Of a stretch of 64,000 bases of DNA, positions 38,301 through 56,599 are shown piece by piece (position 1 is the first letter of the stretch; every line of letters begins with the position of its first letter). The DNA comes from Amphiura filiformis (lineage: Eukaryota > Echinodermata > Ophiuroidea > Amphilepidida > Amphiuridae), in NCBI RefSeq assembly GCF_039555335.1, contig NC_092629.1, positions 30,749,382 through 30,813,381 on the forward strand. The letters are read 5' to 3'. A program made the position numbers and the translations under genes. A model generated the notes under the pieces. It ran no database searches. It saw only the letters and a program-made list of their open reading frames with translations, and had not been told where the DNA came from.

Positions 38301-39087
38301 TTTATCGCTGAACAATGGGCCCCTGCCAAGTTGTGTCGTAGCCCGCCTCCCTTATTGAGTGAAGCACAGCACTAATCATTCATTTGATAACAAGGACGTC
38401 GAGATATTAGATCGCGAAAGCAGATGGTTTGAGAGGGGAGTCAAGGAAGCGATTTATGTCAAACGGGAGGAGCCTTCACTCAATAAGGGAGGCGGGCTAC
38501 GACACAACTTGGCAGGGGCCGATTGTTCAGCGATAAAGAAGATCCTTCAGAGGTTTGGCTCATCTTCGACCTGTGACGTAACATCCTCTTCACAGGTCAA
38601 CGAACTTTTGCCGATTTAACATCAGTTTTACTGATTCAGTTGGTCTGATGATGCATCCGAGATATGATGCGAAATATTGCCACTCATCAAAAAACGTAAG
38701 TCCAGTAGATCAGATTATAATAATTTCACAAAGAATTATTTTGTTGTTGTTTATAGCAATCGGTCGCCTTCTCCTCCCAGCAACGATACGAAGAGACAAT
38801 CAGAACTGTACGATGACATTGACGACACTCACCATAGAAATAGCCCCAAGATTACCCCTACTTATTTAGAAATGGATGAAGGAATTAATGGCAACAAAGA
38901 CGCACAGGATAGAGCTCCTCGTCCCCTCCCTCGGCCTGATGGGAATAATTTACGTCTACCCGCAGGTGACGCAAATTACGTTCTTCCGAATCCTGCAAAC
39001 GAGCGTGACGTTATGTCGAGTGATCCCGGTTATGTTAGTATGCGACGATCAAAGCCGGCTCCTGTACAAGTATATGACATCAAATAG
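26400..39087 (+). CDS. Receptor A: Ig + two FN3 type I membrane protein with YxxM tail (10 exons, 474 aa)
   Basis: Exons: 26400-26490, 28003-28100, 29059-29250, 32032-32140, 32828-32904, 33248-33425, 34932-35008, 36804-36981, 37134-37227, 38757-39087. They sum to 1425 bases in frame. Residues 1-31 form a signal peptide (VVWFLIFTYLFCGIY core). Residues 31-163 form a V-like Ig domain with C48 and C141 in DHASYWC. Residues 164-249 and 249-334 are FN3 domains, each from a 77- plus a 178-base exon. The membrane span is about 340-360, with GSAAG (GxxxG) and CCCC after it. Tail tyrosines: Y383, Y401 (YLEM), Y439 (YVLP), Y457 (YVSM), Y471. YxxM is the known docking motif for PI3K p85 SH2 domains. Inferred role: a phosphotyrosine-signalling surface receptor or adhesion molecule; ligand unknown, no named family recognised. 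The exon 5 acceptor is weak. Confidence 0.85.
27230..27447 (-). other. Possible exon or coding remnant, minus strand, inside receptor A intron 1
   Basis: On the minus strand a good acceptor-like TTTCCTCAG precedes an open frame beginning VSELDWNALLNRYWQCIDN and including RTVSNTRDCMSGKPI and KCCECSYALGFEELG. It is Cys-rich and looks coding in composition. Further open but frame-shifted segments follow to about 26700. No family was recognised. It could be a decayed gene copy or an unrecognised mobile-element ORF. Confidence 0.3.
28410..28870. mobile_element. CCCGGGGG-ended repeat with CACCCAA-GACCCC units
   Basis: It starts near TTGATCCCCGGGGGGCACT and ends with the inverse AGTGCCCCCGGGAATTGATC. 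Inside are degenerate tandem units (GTCACCCAAAGACCCC; CTCACCCAATGACCCCATA). Probable nonautonomous DNA element in receptor A intron 2. Confidence 0.65.
29313..29897. mobile_element. Foldback MITE, long copy (TAAACATCTCAAAA)
   Basis: TAAACATCTCAAAAGAAGTA at the left and TTACTTTTTTTGAGATGTTTA at the right are inverses. The arms extend through GCGTTGGAAGCAGAATTTAT. A TTTA-repeat and about 90 extra bases interrupt the right arm. A shorter, one-armed copy is in intron 2 of receptor B (49140-49413). It lies in intron 3 of receptor A. Confidence 0.75.
30537..31111 (-). other. Unrecognised open frames, probably mobile-element derived
   Basis: Two overlapping minus-strand frames of 189 and 153 residues. 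The 153-residue frame contains QEHGKFLTGLVKDVDVDEED and MLVYFYRCAKQGQVGL, with acidic and tudor- or chromo-like character. It lies just downstream of a LINE fragment on the same strand, so it may be another element piece. No family assigned. Confidence 0.3.
31130..31560 (-). mobile_element. LINE 3' coding fragment (RTE/L2/CR1-like), minus strand
   Basis: Minus-strand translation gives LLYGCEAWTITPTLAKGVDG, then CYNRKPRTVLNVHGKERVTN, RKIRFAGYCSRSEEPASKM and GKRKPGRPALTYIDILKYDT. This order (LYG-EAW, RR-R-AGHC, GRP-T-D-L) is the usual C-terminus of many invertebrate non-LTR retrotransposons. It is interrupted by stops and therefore dead. It sits in receptor A intron 3, opposite to the gene. Sequence to about 31900 may belong to the same or another element. 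Confidence 0.7.
33790..34330. repeat. CATG-rich degenerate repeat tract
   Basis: Dozens of CATG tetramers in about 540 bases, with units such as TTCATGGGTAATTCATGG, CATGCCCATAAATT and GGTCAATGTCAAATT repeated at about 100-base spacing. Short palindromes occur (TGGCATAAACATGCC). It is noncoding, in receptor A intron 6. Confidence 0.6.
34590..34770 (+). repeat. Repeat family R3, copy 2
   Basis: Matches 19995-20225 (AGCCATAGGCTTCAACATA; CTCAAGAACCACCAAACCAA; AGGCTTGTTTGTACTCGTTT). It ends about 160 bases before exon 7 of receptor A. Confidence 0.6.
36040..36700. mobile_element. 661-base foldback with arms of about 285 bases
   Basis: The left arm starts GGCCCATTCCATGTCAACTC and the right arm is its inverse ending GTTGACATGGAATGGGCC. 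Arms pair almost throughout, with a loop of about 80 bases (36332-36405). Mirrored open frames (36053-36322 minus, 36379-36588 plus) follow from the symmetry. It lies in receptor A intron 7, about 100 bases before exon 8. 35009-36039 is AT-rich with no recognised gene. Confidence 0.85.
37318..37425. repeat. Short inverted repeat
   Basis: GTACTGAGATGTTGATGCCT pairs with GACGCATCAACATCTCAATG. The left flank (TATCACTTGTTGGGAGTGAA) recurs at 42130, so this is part of a dispersed repeat. It lies in receptor A intron 9. Confidence 0.5.
38092..38741. mobile_element. Penelope-like retroelement fragments in inverted arrangement, with target duplication
   Basis: A 14-base direct repeat ACAAAGAATTATTT flanks it (38092-38105 and 38728-38741). 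Between lie two inverted arms (about 38148-38362 and 38472-38730) and a short centre. The plus-strand frame includes VEILDRESRWFERGVKEAIY and PSLNKGGGLRHNL, typical of the end of the GIY-YIG endonuclease domain of Penelope-like elements. Partial copies in inverted arrangement are a habit of that group. It is only a 3' fragment and cannot be active. The corresponding place in receptor B (about 55580) lacks it. Confidence 0.7.
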
Positions 39088-39485
39088 GAATTATCATCAA
39101 AAGGTGAAGTGTATTAAGGGCCTAATTGCAAAATTGGATTCAGAGGTATAGCGCCTTATTTTAATCAGCTTGAACTTCAAGCTACTTCAGGCCCGGACTT
39201 CAGGCCTGTTTCAATATCAACTTGGCGTGCCAGGGGATTCCTTGTGCTGTCGAATGATATTTTGATTTCACAATCACAAAATTGAGTAATTTGTCTTCGA
39301 GTATCGAATGTAAATCAGGCCTTTAGTACGATAATTATGACCAATGATACCGGTCACCATACCAGGAAGTATAGGACACGCAACAAGTGACGTACGAGGC
39401 TGACGAAACTACAAGGCTGACAGCCTGTTCAAAACAGTGAACAGTTACAAATTTAACTAGTGGCAAATGGTGGTCATAGACCACA

Positions 39486-41363
39486 AACCTAGCTGGGGCG
39501 TGTTGGTGTTGTGGAGGTATTTGACCCCTGCAAAATGTTCCAAAAATGTTCCCCTGGTCATGAGGTTTGTTGTCACCGAGTTTGAGTCCCGTATTCCTTA
39601 CAGATGTCCAAAAATACATTTATAAGATTTGACCTCTGCATGACCTTTGACCTGACCCCTGCAAAATGTTCCCCTGATCATGAGATTTGTTGTCACAGAG
39701 TTTGGGCCACATACCCCTTACAGATATCCAGAAAATGAAATTATTAGATTTGACCCCAGATAACCTTTGACCTGACCCCTGCAAAGTGTTCCAAAATGTC
39801 CCCCTGATCATTAAGTTTGTTGTCACCAAGTCTGAGCCCCGTACCCCTTACAGATGTCCAGGAAATTCATTTCTAAAATTTGACCTCTGCATGACCTTTG
39901 ACCTAACCCGTGCAAATTGTTCCCCTGGTCATGAGATTTGTTGTAACCGAGTTTGAGCCCCATACCCTTACAGATGTCCAGATAGTGCAATTGTAAGATT
40001 TTGCCCCTTTAATGACCTTTGACCCCAATTCTGTAAGCAAGTTCTAGGCGTGGGGTATAGCCGATGCATATATGCAAATGACATCATTGTACTATATAAT
40101 ATGTGGCAGGAGAAGCATTTTGAAGGTATTTGGTTAAATACGGGAAGTGCCCCCTTAATGGGTATTTACCCCAATTCTGTTTAGACCCTATGGGCACTGG
40201 GTATAGCCGATACATATGTGCAAGTTACGTAACTGTAGGGTGTAACATGTAGGAGGAGAAGCATTTTGAAATTTATTGCCAGAAAGAAGAAAGAACTAGA
40301 TCTGGTTACAGATCTGGACCTAGCCGGGGCCGGAAATGCCAGTCTTAACTTAAAGCTTGACATTTGACCGGCTATTATGGACATCTCACACCATTAATGG
40401 TGCATCACTGTAGCATGTAGGGGCTTTATCCATCTTCCATAGGCTGAGATACAGCTACTTTTTCGTAATTTTAAACATTTTTTGCAAATTTGACGTTTTG
40501 ACCTCCTTAATGACCTTTGACCCCAATATAAAAAAACCTCATATACACCGAGAAAATGCATTGTTACAGTTTAAATTAAAAAAATCTACTATGCTTAGTT
40601 ATGGAGATAAAAATTCTTGAAGTTATTTAGCTTAAAACCGGAAATGACGTCTAAATGACCTTTAACCAAAAAAATAAAAATACCGTGCATACATCGGGTA
40701 TCACTAATACATATATGAAATTAATGTCACTCTGGTCTGGTTATGTTTTGAGATATAATAAAAAAAATGAACATATTTGATGATTTTTGGTTTTTGACCG
40801 GAAGCGACCCTTAATGACCTTTTGACCCCAAAACTGTAGACACCCCAAAGACCCTGGTTGGTAGCAATGCATGTGTGCTAATGACAACACTCTGCTGTGT
40901 AATTTGTAAAGACAGTGATTTTTGAATATATTTAGCTTTCAGACCGGAAATGACCCCTTAATGACCTTTGACCCAAATTCTGTGAATAATTTATAGGCAC
41001 TGGATATAGCCGATGCATATGTGCAAGTGACGTCATTATATGATGTAACATGTAGGAGAAGAAGCATTTTGAAGATATTTGGTTTTATACCGGAAATGAC
41101 CCTTAATGACCTTTGACCCCAAATTTGTGAATATCCTATAGACACTGGATATAGCCGATGCATATGTGCAAGTGACGTCATTGTAGGATGTAACATGTAA
41201 GAGAAGAAGCATTTTGAAATTTGTTGCCAGAAGAAAGAAGCAGAAGAAGAAAGAAGAAAGATCCGATAGCATCACAAGACCTAGCCGGTGTCCCGGCTAG
41301 GTAAGAAAGATCGGATAGCATTACAGTACCTAGCTGGGGGTGTAAACCCCCCCAGCTAGGTAA
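39486..41363. repeat. Tandem array with TGACCTTTGACC motifs, bracketed by CCTAGCTGGGG
   Basis: Part 1 (39534-40031): four units of 120-131 bases starting at 39534, 39655, 39775 and 39906. Part 2 (40031-41290): diverged units of about 120-150 bases with GCCGATGCATATGTGCAAG and AACATGTAGGAGAAGAAGC. Nearly every unit has TGACCTTTGACC. The array begins by CCTAGCTGGGGCG and ends in a hairpin ACCTAGCTGGGGG/CCCCCCAGCTAGGT. Overlapping minus-strand frames are artefacts of the array. It starts about 400 bases after the receptor A stop. Confidence 0.75.
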
Positions 41364-42397
41364 AAACAACATACTGTACTTACAGTAGTGGTTCTTTGCC
41401 AAACCCCGCCGATTTTAGAAGAAAAAATTGTGTTTTAGCAACACATAATACATACAGAATTGTTTGGGAAGATTTCATGATTATGTGTCAAAGCCATAAT
41501 GTAACATTTGCTGAGGAGGACGCCCACAATATTTATCAAAATTATGTTTTTACACGATTGTAATATAAACTGATACTTTATAATGAACAGTGCATTTTAT
41601 TTTTGATAGCATTTGACGTCAAGATTGTAAACAGTTGACAACTTCAATAGATGCAGAGGAAAACATACCAGTTCATATAGTGATAAAATGGCCCCATGGA
41701 ATATATTTTGGGGTGTGATAGGGCCACTCACTTGTGATTGTGGTCATGGGTGTGTGCGGCGGTCAAGAGTCCCTTTTTACCCGAGTGAAATCATAGGCGG
41801 TCCCACACCTCTACCAAATTCAAGTTGACCCACCGGCTCATTGGTCTCTAGTAGTGTAAAACAAATAGGGCTATACATTTTGTAAAATATTTTTTTGACT
41901 TTAAAAGTATTAGGGGGAACTTATAAAGTTGTGGACCCTATATGAAACTGTTTTAATGATCAAAATGTATGACTAAGGTTATTGACGGCTTTAAAATTAT
42001 TTGTCATGTTTGCATATTTTGTATTCAGAAATATTCAGAAAATTTCAACTTAGCACTCTAAATATTTATTACTTATTTGTAGATAGAATGTATTACTAGA
42101 CCAACATTTTGATTGTCAAACCAATAAGTAAAGTGCGTATCACTTGTTGGGAGTGAAATTGTACAAAATAATGCACACGTACTGGGATGCTGATATATAT
42201 CTGGGTGTTTGCATTACTTTATAATATTTTGCATTTCCCCATGTCACCCATTTGTAAGTTTTTGTATCCCATGTTTCTGAGTTAAATAAAAGCACAGATG
42301 ACCATAGCATTGTTGTTCGGTGGAATCACTTAAATTTATTGTTCACCAAATTAGCTGGTTCTCTTGTTCTTATGACAGTAGTCCAGATTGGCCCAGA

Positions 42398-42446
42398 GGG
42401 TATAGACCATCCCTTTACATAATTATGTAAGGGATGGTCTATACCA
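42398..42446. repeat. Near-perfect short palindrome
   Basis: GGTATAGACCATCCCTT mirrors AAGGGATGGTCTATACC around ACATAATTATGT. It is followed by CCCTGATGTGGTAATGACG, a motif that recurs in the MITE at 63807-63950. 41364-42397 holds no recognised gene; AATAAA at 42285 could be a late poly(A) signal for receptor A, but this is weak. Confidence 0.6.
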
Positions 42447-42599
42447 TTTTCACCCTGATGTGGTAATGACGTCAAAGTGCATTTTATTGGGCTCAGCGCG
42501 GGTAAAAACTGAATTTGTAAGCATTTGTTTTCGGTTCCATGACTCTAAACTTGGCCGGATGGTATTGGCGGGTATAGGATGTTGTCTGTTTCTGAACAT

Positions 42600-42905
42600 A
42601 ATCCGGTGTGGGAATTTGCCGCAAGCAAATCCGCTGCCAGCCGTCTGACCTCGTTGCTTGTTGTCAGGCTCCGTCGAGACATCGTCACTCGCCGCCCAGA
42701 CAACGTCCGGTTTTGGTCGCTAGTCTCCGTTTCCTGCCACAGCCTTTCATCCCTTGCCGTCGTGTTGTCGCTGAAGGTCGTTCCCACTCGTCAGCGAATC
42801 TTGTTTTTCCTCTTTTTGCCGTCGCTTTGCCGTCAACATTTTGTGATTTTCACGTTCGTCACCTTTCGTTGGTTATCTGCCGTCATAGTGTGACCGGGCC
42901 TTTAG
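42600..42905. mobile_element. GC-richer nonautonomous element, copy 2
   Basis: Matches 18560-18850 closely and ends GTGTGACCGGGCCTTTAG. The 131-residue open frame here (42608-43003) is not maintained in the other copy, so it is treated as noncoding. Confidence 0.6.
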
Positions 42906-43005
42906 CGCACATAACATCATTCAACCGCGGCAAAATGTTCGCGAAAAATAGGGGTGTTTTCCGAAGGGTGACAGAGCTGGGCAGAGCTGGTGTTCTGCAA
43001 TGAAT

Positions 43006-43348
43006 AAGGGGCTGTGCAATAATTATGAGCCCGAGGGTGTTGCATGGCAAATTGAGGGGGGGGGCGAGGAGCAATTTTTGGCAAGCCGAGACGGGGTCAA
43101 GCGATTTTTGCCACACATTCATTGGGCGCCTTTTAAAAAAAGCTTATGAAAACAGTACGGAAACGGTTAAACATGCAAATATTCCTACTCGCTGTGCTTG
43201 CAACATAGCTTATATATCTAGACCATAATGTTTGTAAATTGGGATCCCCAAAATTTTTGGCATGCGTAATGGGGGGGGGCAAAGAATTTTGGCAGGCCGA
43301 GAGGGGGGGGAAATTTACCCCGGGCTCATAATTATTGCACAGCCCCTA
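43006..43348. mobile_element. TIR element AGGGGCTGTGCAATAATTAT
   Basis: AGGGGCTGTGCAATAATTAT, continuing GAGCCC, at the left is inverted at the right (GGGCTCATAATTATTGCACA, then GCCCCT). About 343 bases with G-runs and GGCAAGCCGAGACGGGG inside. Confidence 0.75.
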
Positions 43349-43489
43349 ACTTCGATCCCTTCCTAGGTCGTGCGGTTCTTGTGTTAAGGTCAATAATTCA
43401 AAACGAACATTTGGAGATAATCATGAAGGCTATGATGAAATGCGTTTTATAAACCCATGAACCACAGCCTAGCCCATATCAAAATATGA

Positions 43490-44822
43490 GACCTTTTCGA
43501 ATAACTTCCCGATAGTCACCGGGTAGACACCGGCAAATTTCACATGCAGATTAGTCGATAGGTAGCGGGTGACTACCCGATACATTGTTGGGAAACCATA
43601 GTGGATACCTTTCAGGTAATAGGTACCGGGTGACTTTTGTGGGAAACTAGCGGGTAACCACCCGGTGACTTTTTTTGGGAACTTGCGGATAACTACCCGA
43701 TAACTTTTCGGGGACCTAGCGGATAACTTTTGGTGACGATATACCTGGTGACCTCTTTGGAGACTTCCTGTTGACCTTTTGGGGAATGCAGAAATACAAA
43801 TTCATGAGTATCAGGCAATTTAACTTATTATTTGAATTGTAGTTTTTGGAGAAAAACATCTCACTCATGGTAGTTGAGCTAGTGCTATCTTGCTAAAAGA
43901 AACTTGAAAGTGTATGTTATTGTGCCAAAATATTCTTCTGATTTAATTTGGTTCACACCTTTATAAGGTGCATACATTTCAATTAATGTACAACCAAATT
44001 GTTATGATATCAGCATTATATACATGTGTATATTGCAGTACCTAAATGTGATCACATCACTGACACAGCCTATAATTTTTATATCAAATATTATAATTTA
44101 TTTACAACAAATAGCTTAACACAAAGCTAATTATATCAGTTAATTGACACATTATAGCTGATGATTAATAATTTAATTAACATTAATTTACTGTCAAAAT
44201 GATTTACTAGAAAAGATATAAACTAAAACATTCAAATGTGTCATATATATTAGGTACATGTATAAACACTGTATCAGTATACAAATCATATCATACAAAT
44301 TTCCTACCTGCATTGTCATATGAAATCAAGCATTCAATGCTTTATAATTCTTACAGCATGTTCCAGATTAATTAGTAAACATCTTGTAATGTCCTACATG
44401 TAAATCCATACATTTTGGATCACAAATAACTTGAATATTCTGCACAAATATATTCCAACTGCCAACAGCTACATTGTAGCTATTCCATTTTGAATCCATT
44501 CAGTGACCTTTGACCATATCCACCCACAATGCATTCTGAAGATGCTTTATGCTATTTCAAGGTCAAATTAAAAGCGGATAACCACCGGGTAACTCCTGCA
44601 AAGAATCTAAGTTTCTGGGAACCTTCTGGATAACTCATTTGAAATATTTGAGTTTTTGGGAGACTTCCGGATGTCTACCGGAAAACTTTTGGATAACTTA
44701 ATTATGTATCCGCAAGGTATCCGCTAGCGGGCACTTTCGGATAACTCTGGAAAAGGTACCCAAAAGGTTTCTGATGACCACCGAATGGTCATCGGGTGGT
44801 CACCGGGAAACTTTTCTTTTTA
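43490..44822. repeat. 1.3 kb element with degenerate CCGGGTGAC / CGGATAACT repeats at both ends
   Basis: 43490-43800 and 44570-44822 each carry many units such as CACCGGGTAGAC, AGCGGGTAACCACCCGG and CGGATAACTTTT. The 700 bases between are AT-rich and unstructured. Noncoding. It may be a nonautonomous element with subterminal repeats. Confidence 0.55.
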
Positions 44823-44824
44823 CT

Positions 44825-45131
44825 ATACGCTGGCGAAGTTACGTAATAATCGGATTAACTACCATAGCAATAGGTGAAAACAATTTTTGAATATACCGCG
44901 CTGCACTGATACGTTCACGCGGTACCTCTTTATTGAACCATATCATGCTGATTACTTGCACCTGTAAGATTAGTATCTTTGAAAAGACCAGTATTGTATT
45001 CAATCTATGATTGAAGACATACACAGGTGATGAGTGTAACCTGCTTGTAGTGCAGCGCGATATGTTCAAAATTGTTTTCACCTATTGCTATGGAAATTAA
45101 TCCGATTAATTACGTAACTTCGCCAGCGTAT
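44825..45131. mobile_element. MITE ATACGCTGGCGAAGTTACGT
   Basis: ATACGCTGGCGAAGTTACGT, continuing through CAATAGGTGAAAACAATTTT, is inverted at the right end (AAAATTGTTTTCACCTATTG to ACTTCGCCAGCGTAT). It is 307 bases, directly abutting the right end of the 43490-44822 element. 45132-45830 contains an A-run and a CAA-rich tract (45768-45828) but no gene. Confidence 0.8.
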
Positions 45132-45829
45132 GGGAGAGCACACAGTGGAAATGGTAAAACGTGGAACAAAAGACAGGGTAACCGTGGTAACAGTGTTATT
45201 CCGTAAACAAGGCCATAGCATAAATTTAGGGGAATCCCCGGACGGTACATGGCCTGATTTTAATGCACTTTGTATCTGAAAAGAATCTGTGATCCGATAG
45301 GCAATTAAGGTTTGAAATAAGTGGATTGGAAATTATTTACTATTCTAATCATTCATTTAGTTCTTTATTTTTTAAGGATGGTCTTAACCCTGGAATTATG
45401 GAAATTTTCGGGCCGCATAACTGCTAAACTTCACCAAAAATATTTGAAATTTGGGCGAAAATCAGCTTTTTTTATGATTTTTGGAAAATTAAGCATTATT
45501 TGACAATTTCTGTGCGTATTTCTCAAAGTTGGCCAAAAAAAAAAAAAAGTTTATTTGACCTCACAGATGAATTTATCAAGTCTTTGACATTCTAAATATG
45601 TATGATATAATACTTTAAACCAACAATTTAGCAGTTATGAGACCCAAAAGTTTTCACCTACAAGCATAACTTTGCTACTCTTATGATAGCCCTACATCAA
45701 ATTAATGAGTAAAATACTTTATCATTCTAACAGGCCGATACTTTTATTATGACGCGGTAATCAGAAAACAACAACAACAACCAAACAACAACAGGAAAAA
45801 AACCCAAAACAAAACAACAACAACAAAGA

Positions 45830-46090
45830 TCCATTCGTCTTGTTCGGGTCACATTATTCTGTGCCAGGGCATAGACATGTACTGCGACGTTACTTTATCT
45901 GATATATATGCATGCAATTTTGCTAAAAATACAACAATGACAAATCAAAACAGTCCACTTCGGAACAAAAGGGATATGACGTCATATATTGGTAACTGAA
46001 TAAACGACCTGTTTGGCCTTGACAATGAAAACTATTGAATTTGGGAATCACTGAAACTTTTCGTTTATATATAAATTGTGCAACAATGTC
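45830..46090 (+). repeat. Segment shared with 24090-24345
   Basis: See the 24090 entry. It is followed by 46245-46330, a TTAGGG-like stretch with GGTTAGGGTTAGAGTT and variants. Confidence 0.4.
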
Positions 46091-46336
46091 GACAGCTGCC
46101 TGATTTCAAAATCACGAACCTTTATACGGAGTATACCTGAAATACCGGTCCCGGGACCCGGATGCTTTATTTATTTGAGCAACCAATAGGCCGCTGCAAC
46201 TATATGGGCCGCTGCAACCATAATGGGCCGCAATCCGGGGACGCAATACACCTAACATTTATGGTTAGGTTTAAGGTTAGGGTTAGAGTTGGGGTTAGTC
46301 TAGGGTTTAAATTTAGGGTTGACTCAATGCGGCCCA

Positions 46337-47037
46337 TCCCAGCAAACACAAAACGTTTTCCACATCATTCGCAAAAGGTTATAAAAGGTTGTCAGAAAAT
46401 GTTTAAATGTCGGGTTATATAAAGGGTACATTAATGGTATCAAACGTTTTCATAACATTAAATAACATTTGTTGGTAATTTACTGCACAGCAAACACAAA
46501 TGTTTTACAGAAAACATTTAAATGTCGGGTTATATAAGGGTATAAAAACGTTTTAATAACATTCCAAAAACATTTTTGAAAACTTGGTATAAATCATTCT
46601 AAACAGAATGTTATTTTGGGGTTGAAAAAATATTTTGCAAAAAATGTTTGCCCAAAATATTTACAATAACGTTTTTAAAATGTGTTCACGACCTTTATAT
46701 AACCCGACATTTAAATGTTATTAAAACGTTTTGTAAAAAAAACATTTTAAGAACATTTCTGTGTTTGCTGGGTGCAAATATTTTAACATAATGTTATTTA
46801 ATTGTTGACAAAATATAAAAATTTGGCCAAAAATTTTTGCAAAAATAGTTTACAATGACATTTCGAAAACATTTTAAAAATATTGTTGTAGTGTGTTTTC
46901 ATACAAAACGTTTTAAAACGATTTCATGACCTTTATATAACCCGACATTTTAATGTTATTAAAACGTTTTTATCTAAACCAAACCCCAAAATATAACTTA
47001 TTTAAAACGTTTTAAAAACGTTTTTGTGTTTGCTGGG
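46337..47037. mobile_element. AACGTTTT foldback element (CCCAGCAAACACAAAACG)
   Basis: CCCAGCAAACACAAAACGTT at the left and AAAACGTTTTTGTGTTTGCT, then GGG, at the right are inverses. Inside, AAAACGTTTT and TATATAACCCGACATTT, with their inverses, recur, and the AGCAAACACAAATGTTTT terminal motif also occurs internally (46492). This is the layout of a multi-repeat MITE. The flanks (GCAACCATAATGGGCCGC; ATGGTTGCAGCCCGG) suggest it landed in another repeat. Confidence 0.7.
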
Positions 47038-47649
47038 ATAATGGTTGCAGCCCGGGGGTTGCAGAAAATAATTACGCGTCTTGGACTGGTCACCGGGTGC
47101 AATGCTTAAAACATAATAAAAAGACACCTGCATTGGGGCAACTTCCGCCATCTAGAAATTAAAATGCAACAGCCGGCAGCCATTGCATGTGCATTGTAGA
47201 ATACTCTGGATTGTAAAATTTCGCTAAGGATAGCCCTATGACTCATTATCCCGACTAATTAGCCATCCCAATGCTGATACCAAGTTTGCTAACTATACTG
47301 AAAGCCATTGTTAGTCTTTTGTTTTTATTATTATTCATTTATATAAAAATAACGGATACAAATTAGTAGACCCTATTATAAAATAGGCCTACGAGTTTAC
47401 GATAAGCCTCACCAAACCGCATTTTTCCGGATCCCAGATGTTCCTGAATTGAGATTATTTTTTCAGAATAGTGCAGTGACGTTTATCATTTTCATTTTGA
47501 ACTTTGGGAATGAATCTTAGCAATAAACGAGGGATAATAAGTAGTGAATATGATTGAAATTTTGACGGGTCACTAAATTCAAAACATTCTCGTCACCAAC
47601 ATTTCTTGTTTCAAATCTCCGTATTCTTAAAACAGCAGACCCAAAAGAA

Positions 47650-47761
47650 ACAACCGCAGTCACGAAATTAAAACCAGCCAAATGTTTCACAGGTGAGGAA
47701 GTACATTAAAAAATTACACCAATTTAGTATCAGTGAGTTGGCTAGTAGAATAAACTTGAAC
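47650..47761 (+). promoter_or_regulatory. Promoter-proximal / 5' UTR block of receptor B, conserved with receptor A
   Basis: CAACCGCAGT (47651-47660) and TTAAAACCAGCCAAAT (47668-47683) match the receptor A upstream block with the same seven-base spacing. A GTGAGGAAGTAC match follows. Confidence 0.55.
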
Positions 47762-55937
<8,176 letters not shown>

Positions 55938-56189
55938 AAAAGTGAAAAAGTGAAATACAAAATTGGATTCAGAAGCATTCCATGTCATAATTATTGTGTT
56001 ATTTAATCAACTTTGAATGAGCTTTAAGTCCGTGTGTACAATGTAGTCAGGGAATTTTGTGTGCTGTTGAAAATATTTTGATATCACAACTGCCAAAGAG
56101 TATTTCATAATGGAAAATATTGTCTTCCATTTATCATAATCACTACAAATTTTAAATTTTGTTTGAATTTTTCAAAAATTTCAGAATTG

Positions 56190-56345
56190 TCAATTTTCAT
56201 GACCATATTTAGAATCAGCATGACAAATGCATTAAAATGAGTACAAACAAGCCTAATATTGGTTCAGTGATTCTTAAGAAAGCTCTTGATATTTTGAGGA
56301 AACATTTAAAATCTATGGCTAGCATGCAGATCATTAAGATTGCAA
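56190..56345 (-). repeat. Repeat family R3, copy 3 (inverted)
   Basis: Inverse of the 19995-20225 block (GAGTACAAACAAGCCTA; GGTTCAGTGATTCTTAAGAA; GGCTAGCATGCAG). A 144-residue plus-strand frame (56237-56671) runs across it but shows no domain. Confidence 0.6.
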
Positions 56346-56599
56346 AAAAGGTTGACAACTTCAACAGTTGCAGGGTGTACCTTGTCTATAATCTTAAAGG
56401 AAACATTATTAACAGATTGTGCAACTGTCAGTTACTATCATATGCACTTGCCATGCTTACCATTTTATGTATGCAAGAAGAGAATAATGGACAAATGGAC
56501 CACTTTTTAATGTCACACTATTCAAAATATCCTATTTCAAGTGGGTTACGTGCACTTTTTGCCTGTAAGCAGATTTGTTTTACATACATACATTTAAGG

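Noticed and set aside
38757-39087. ITAM or ITIM in the receptor tails
   Set aside because: The spacing and flanking residues of the tyrosines do not fit either consensus; YxxM and YxxP fit better.
39335-41402. Series of minus-strand frames with a recurring LLLHVTSYNDVTCTYASAI peptide
   Set aside because: The peptide repeats because the DNA is a tandem array; frames are broken at each unit and no domain is visible.
42608-43003. 131-residue open frame
   Set aside because: It lies in the second copy of that element and runs past its end; GC-rich sequence simply lacks stops.
46245-46330. True telomere or chromosome end
   Set aside because: The TTAGGG-like units are degenerate and short, and genes continue on both sides.
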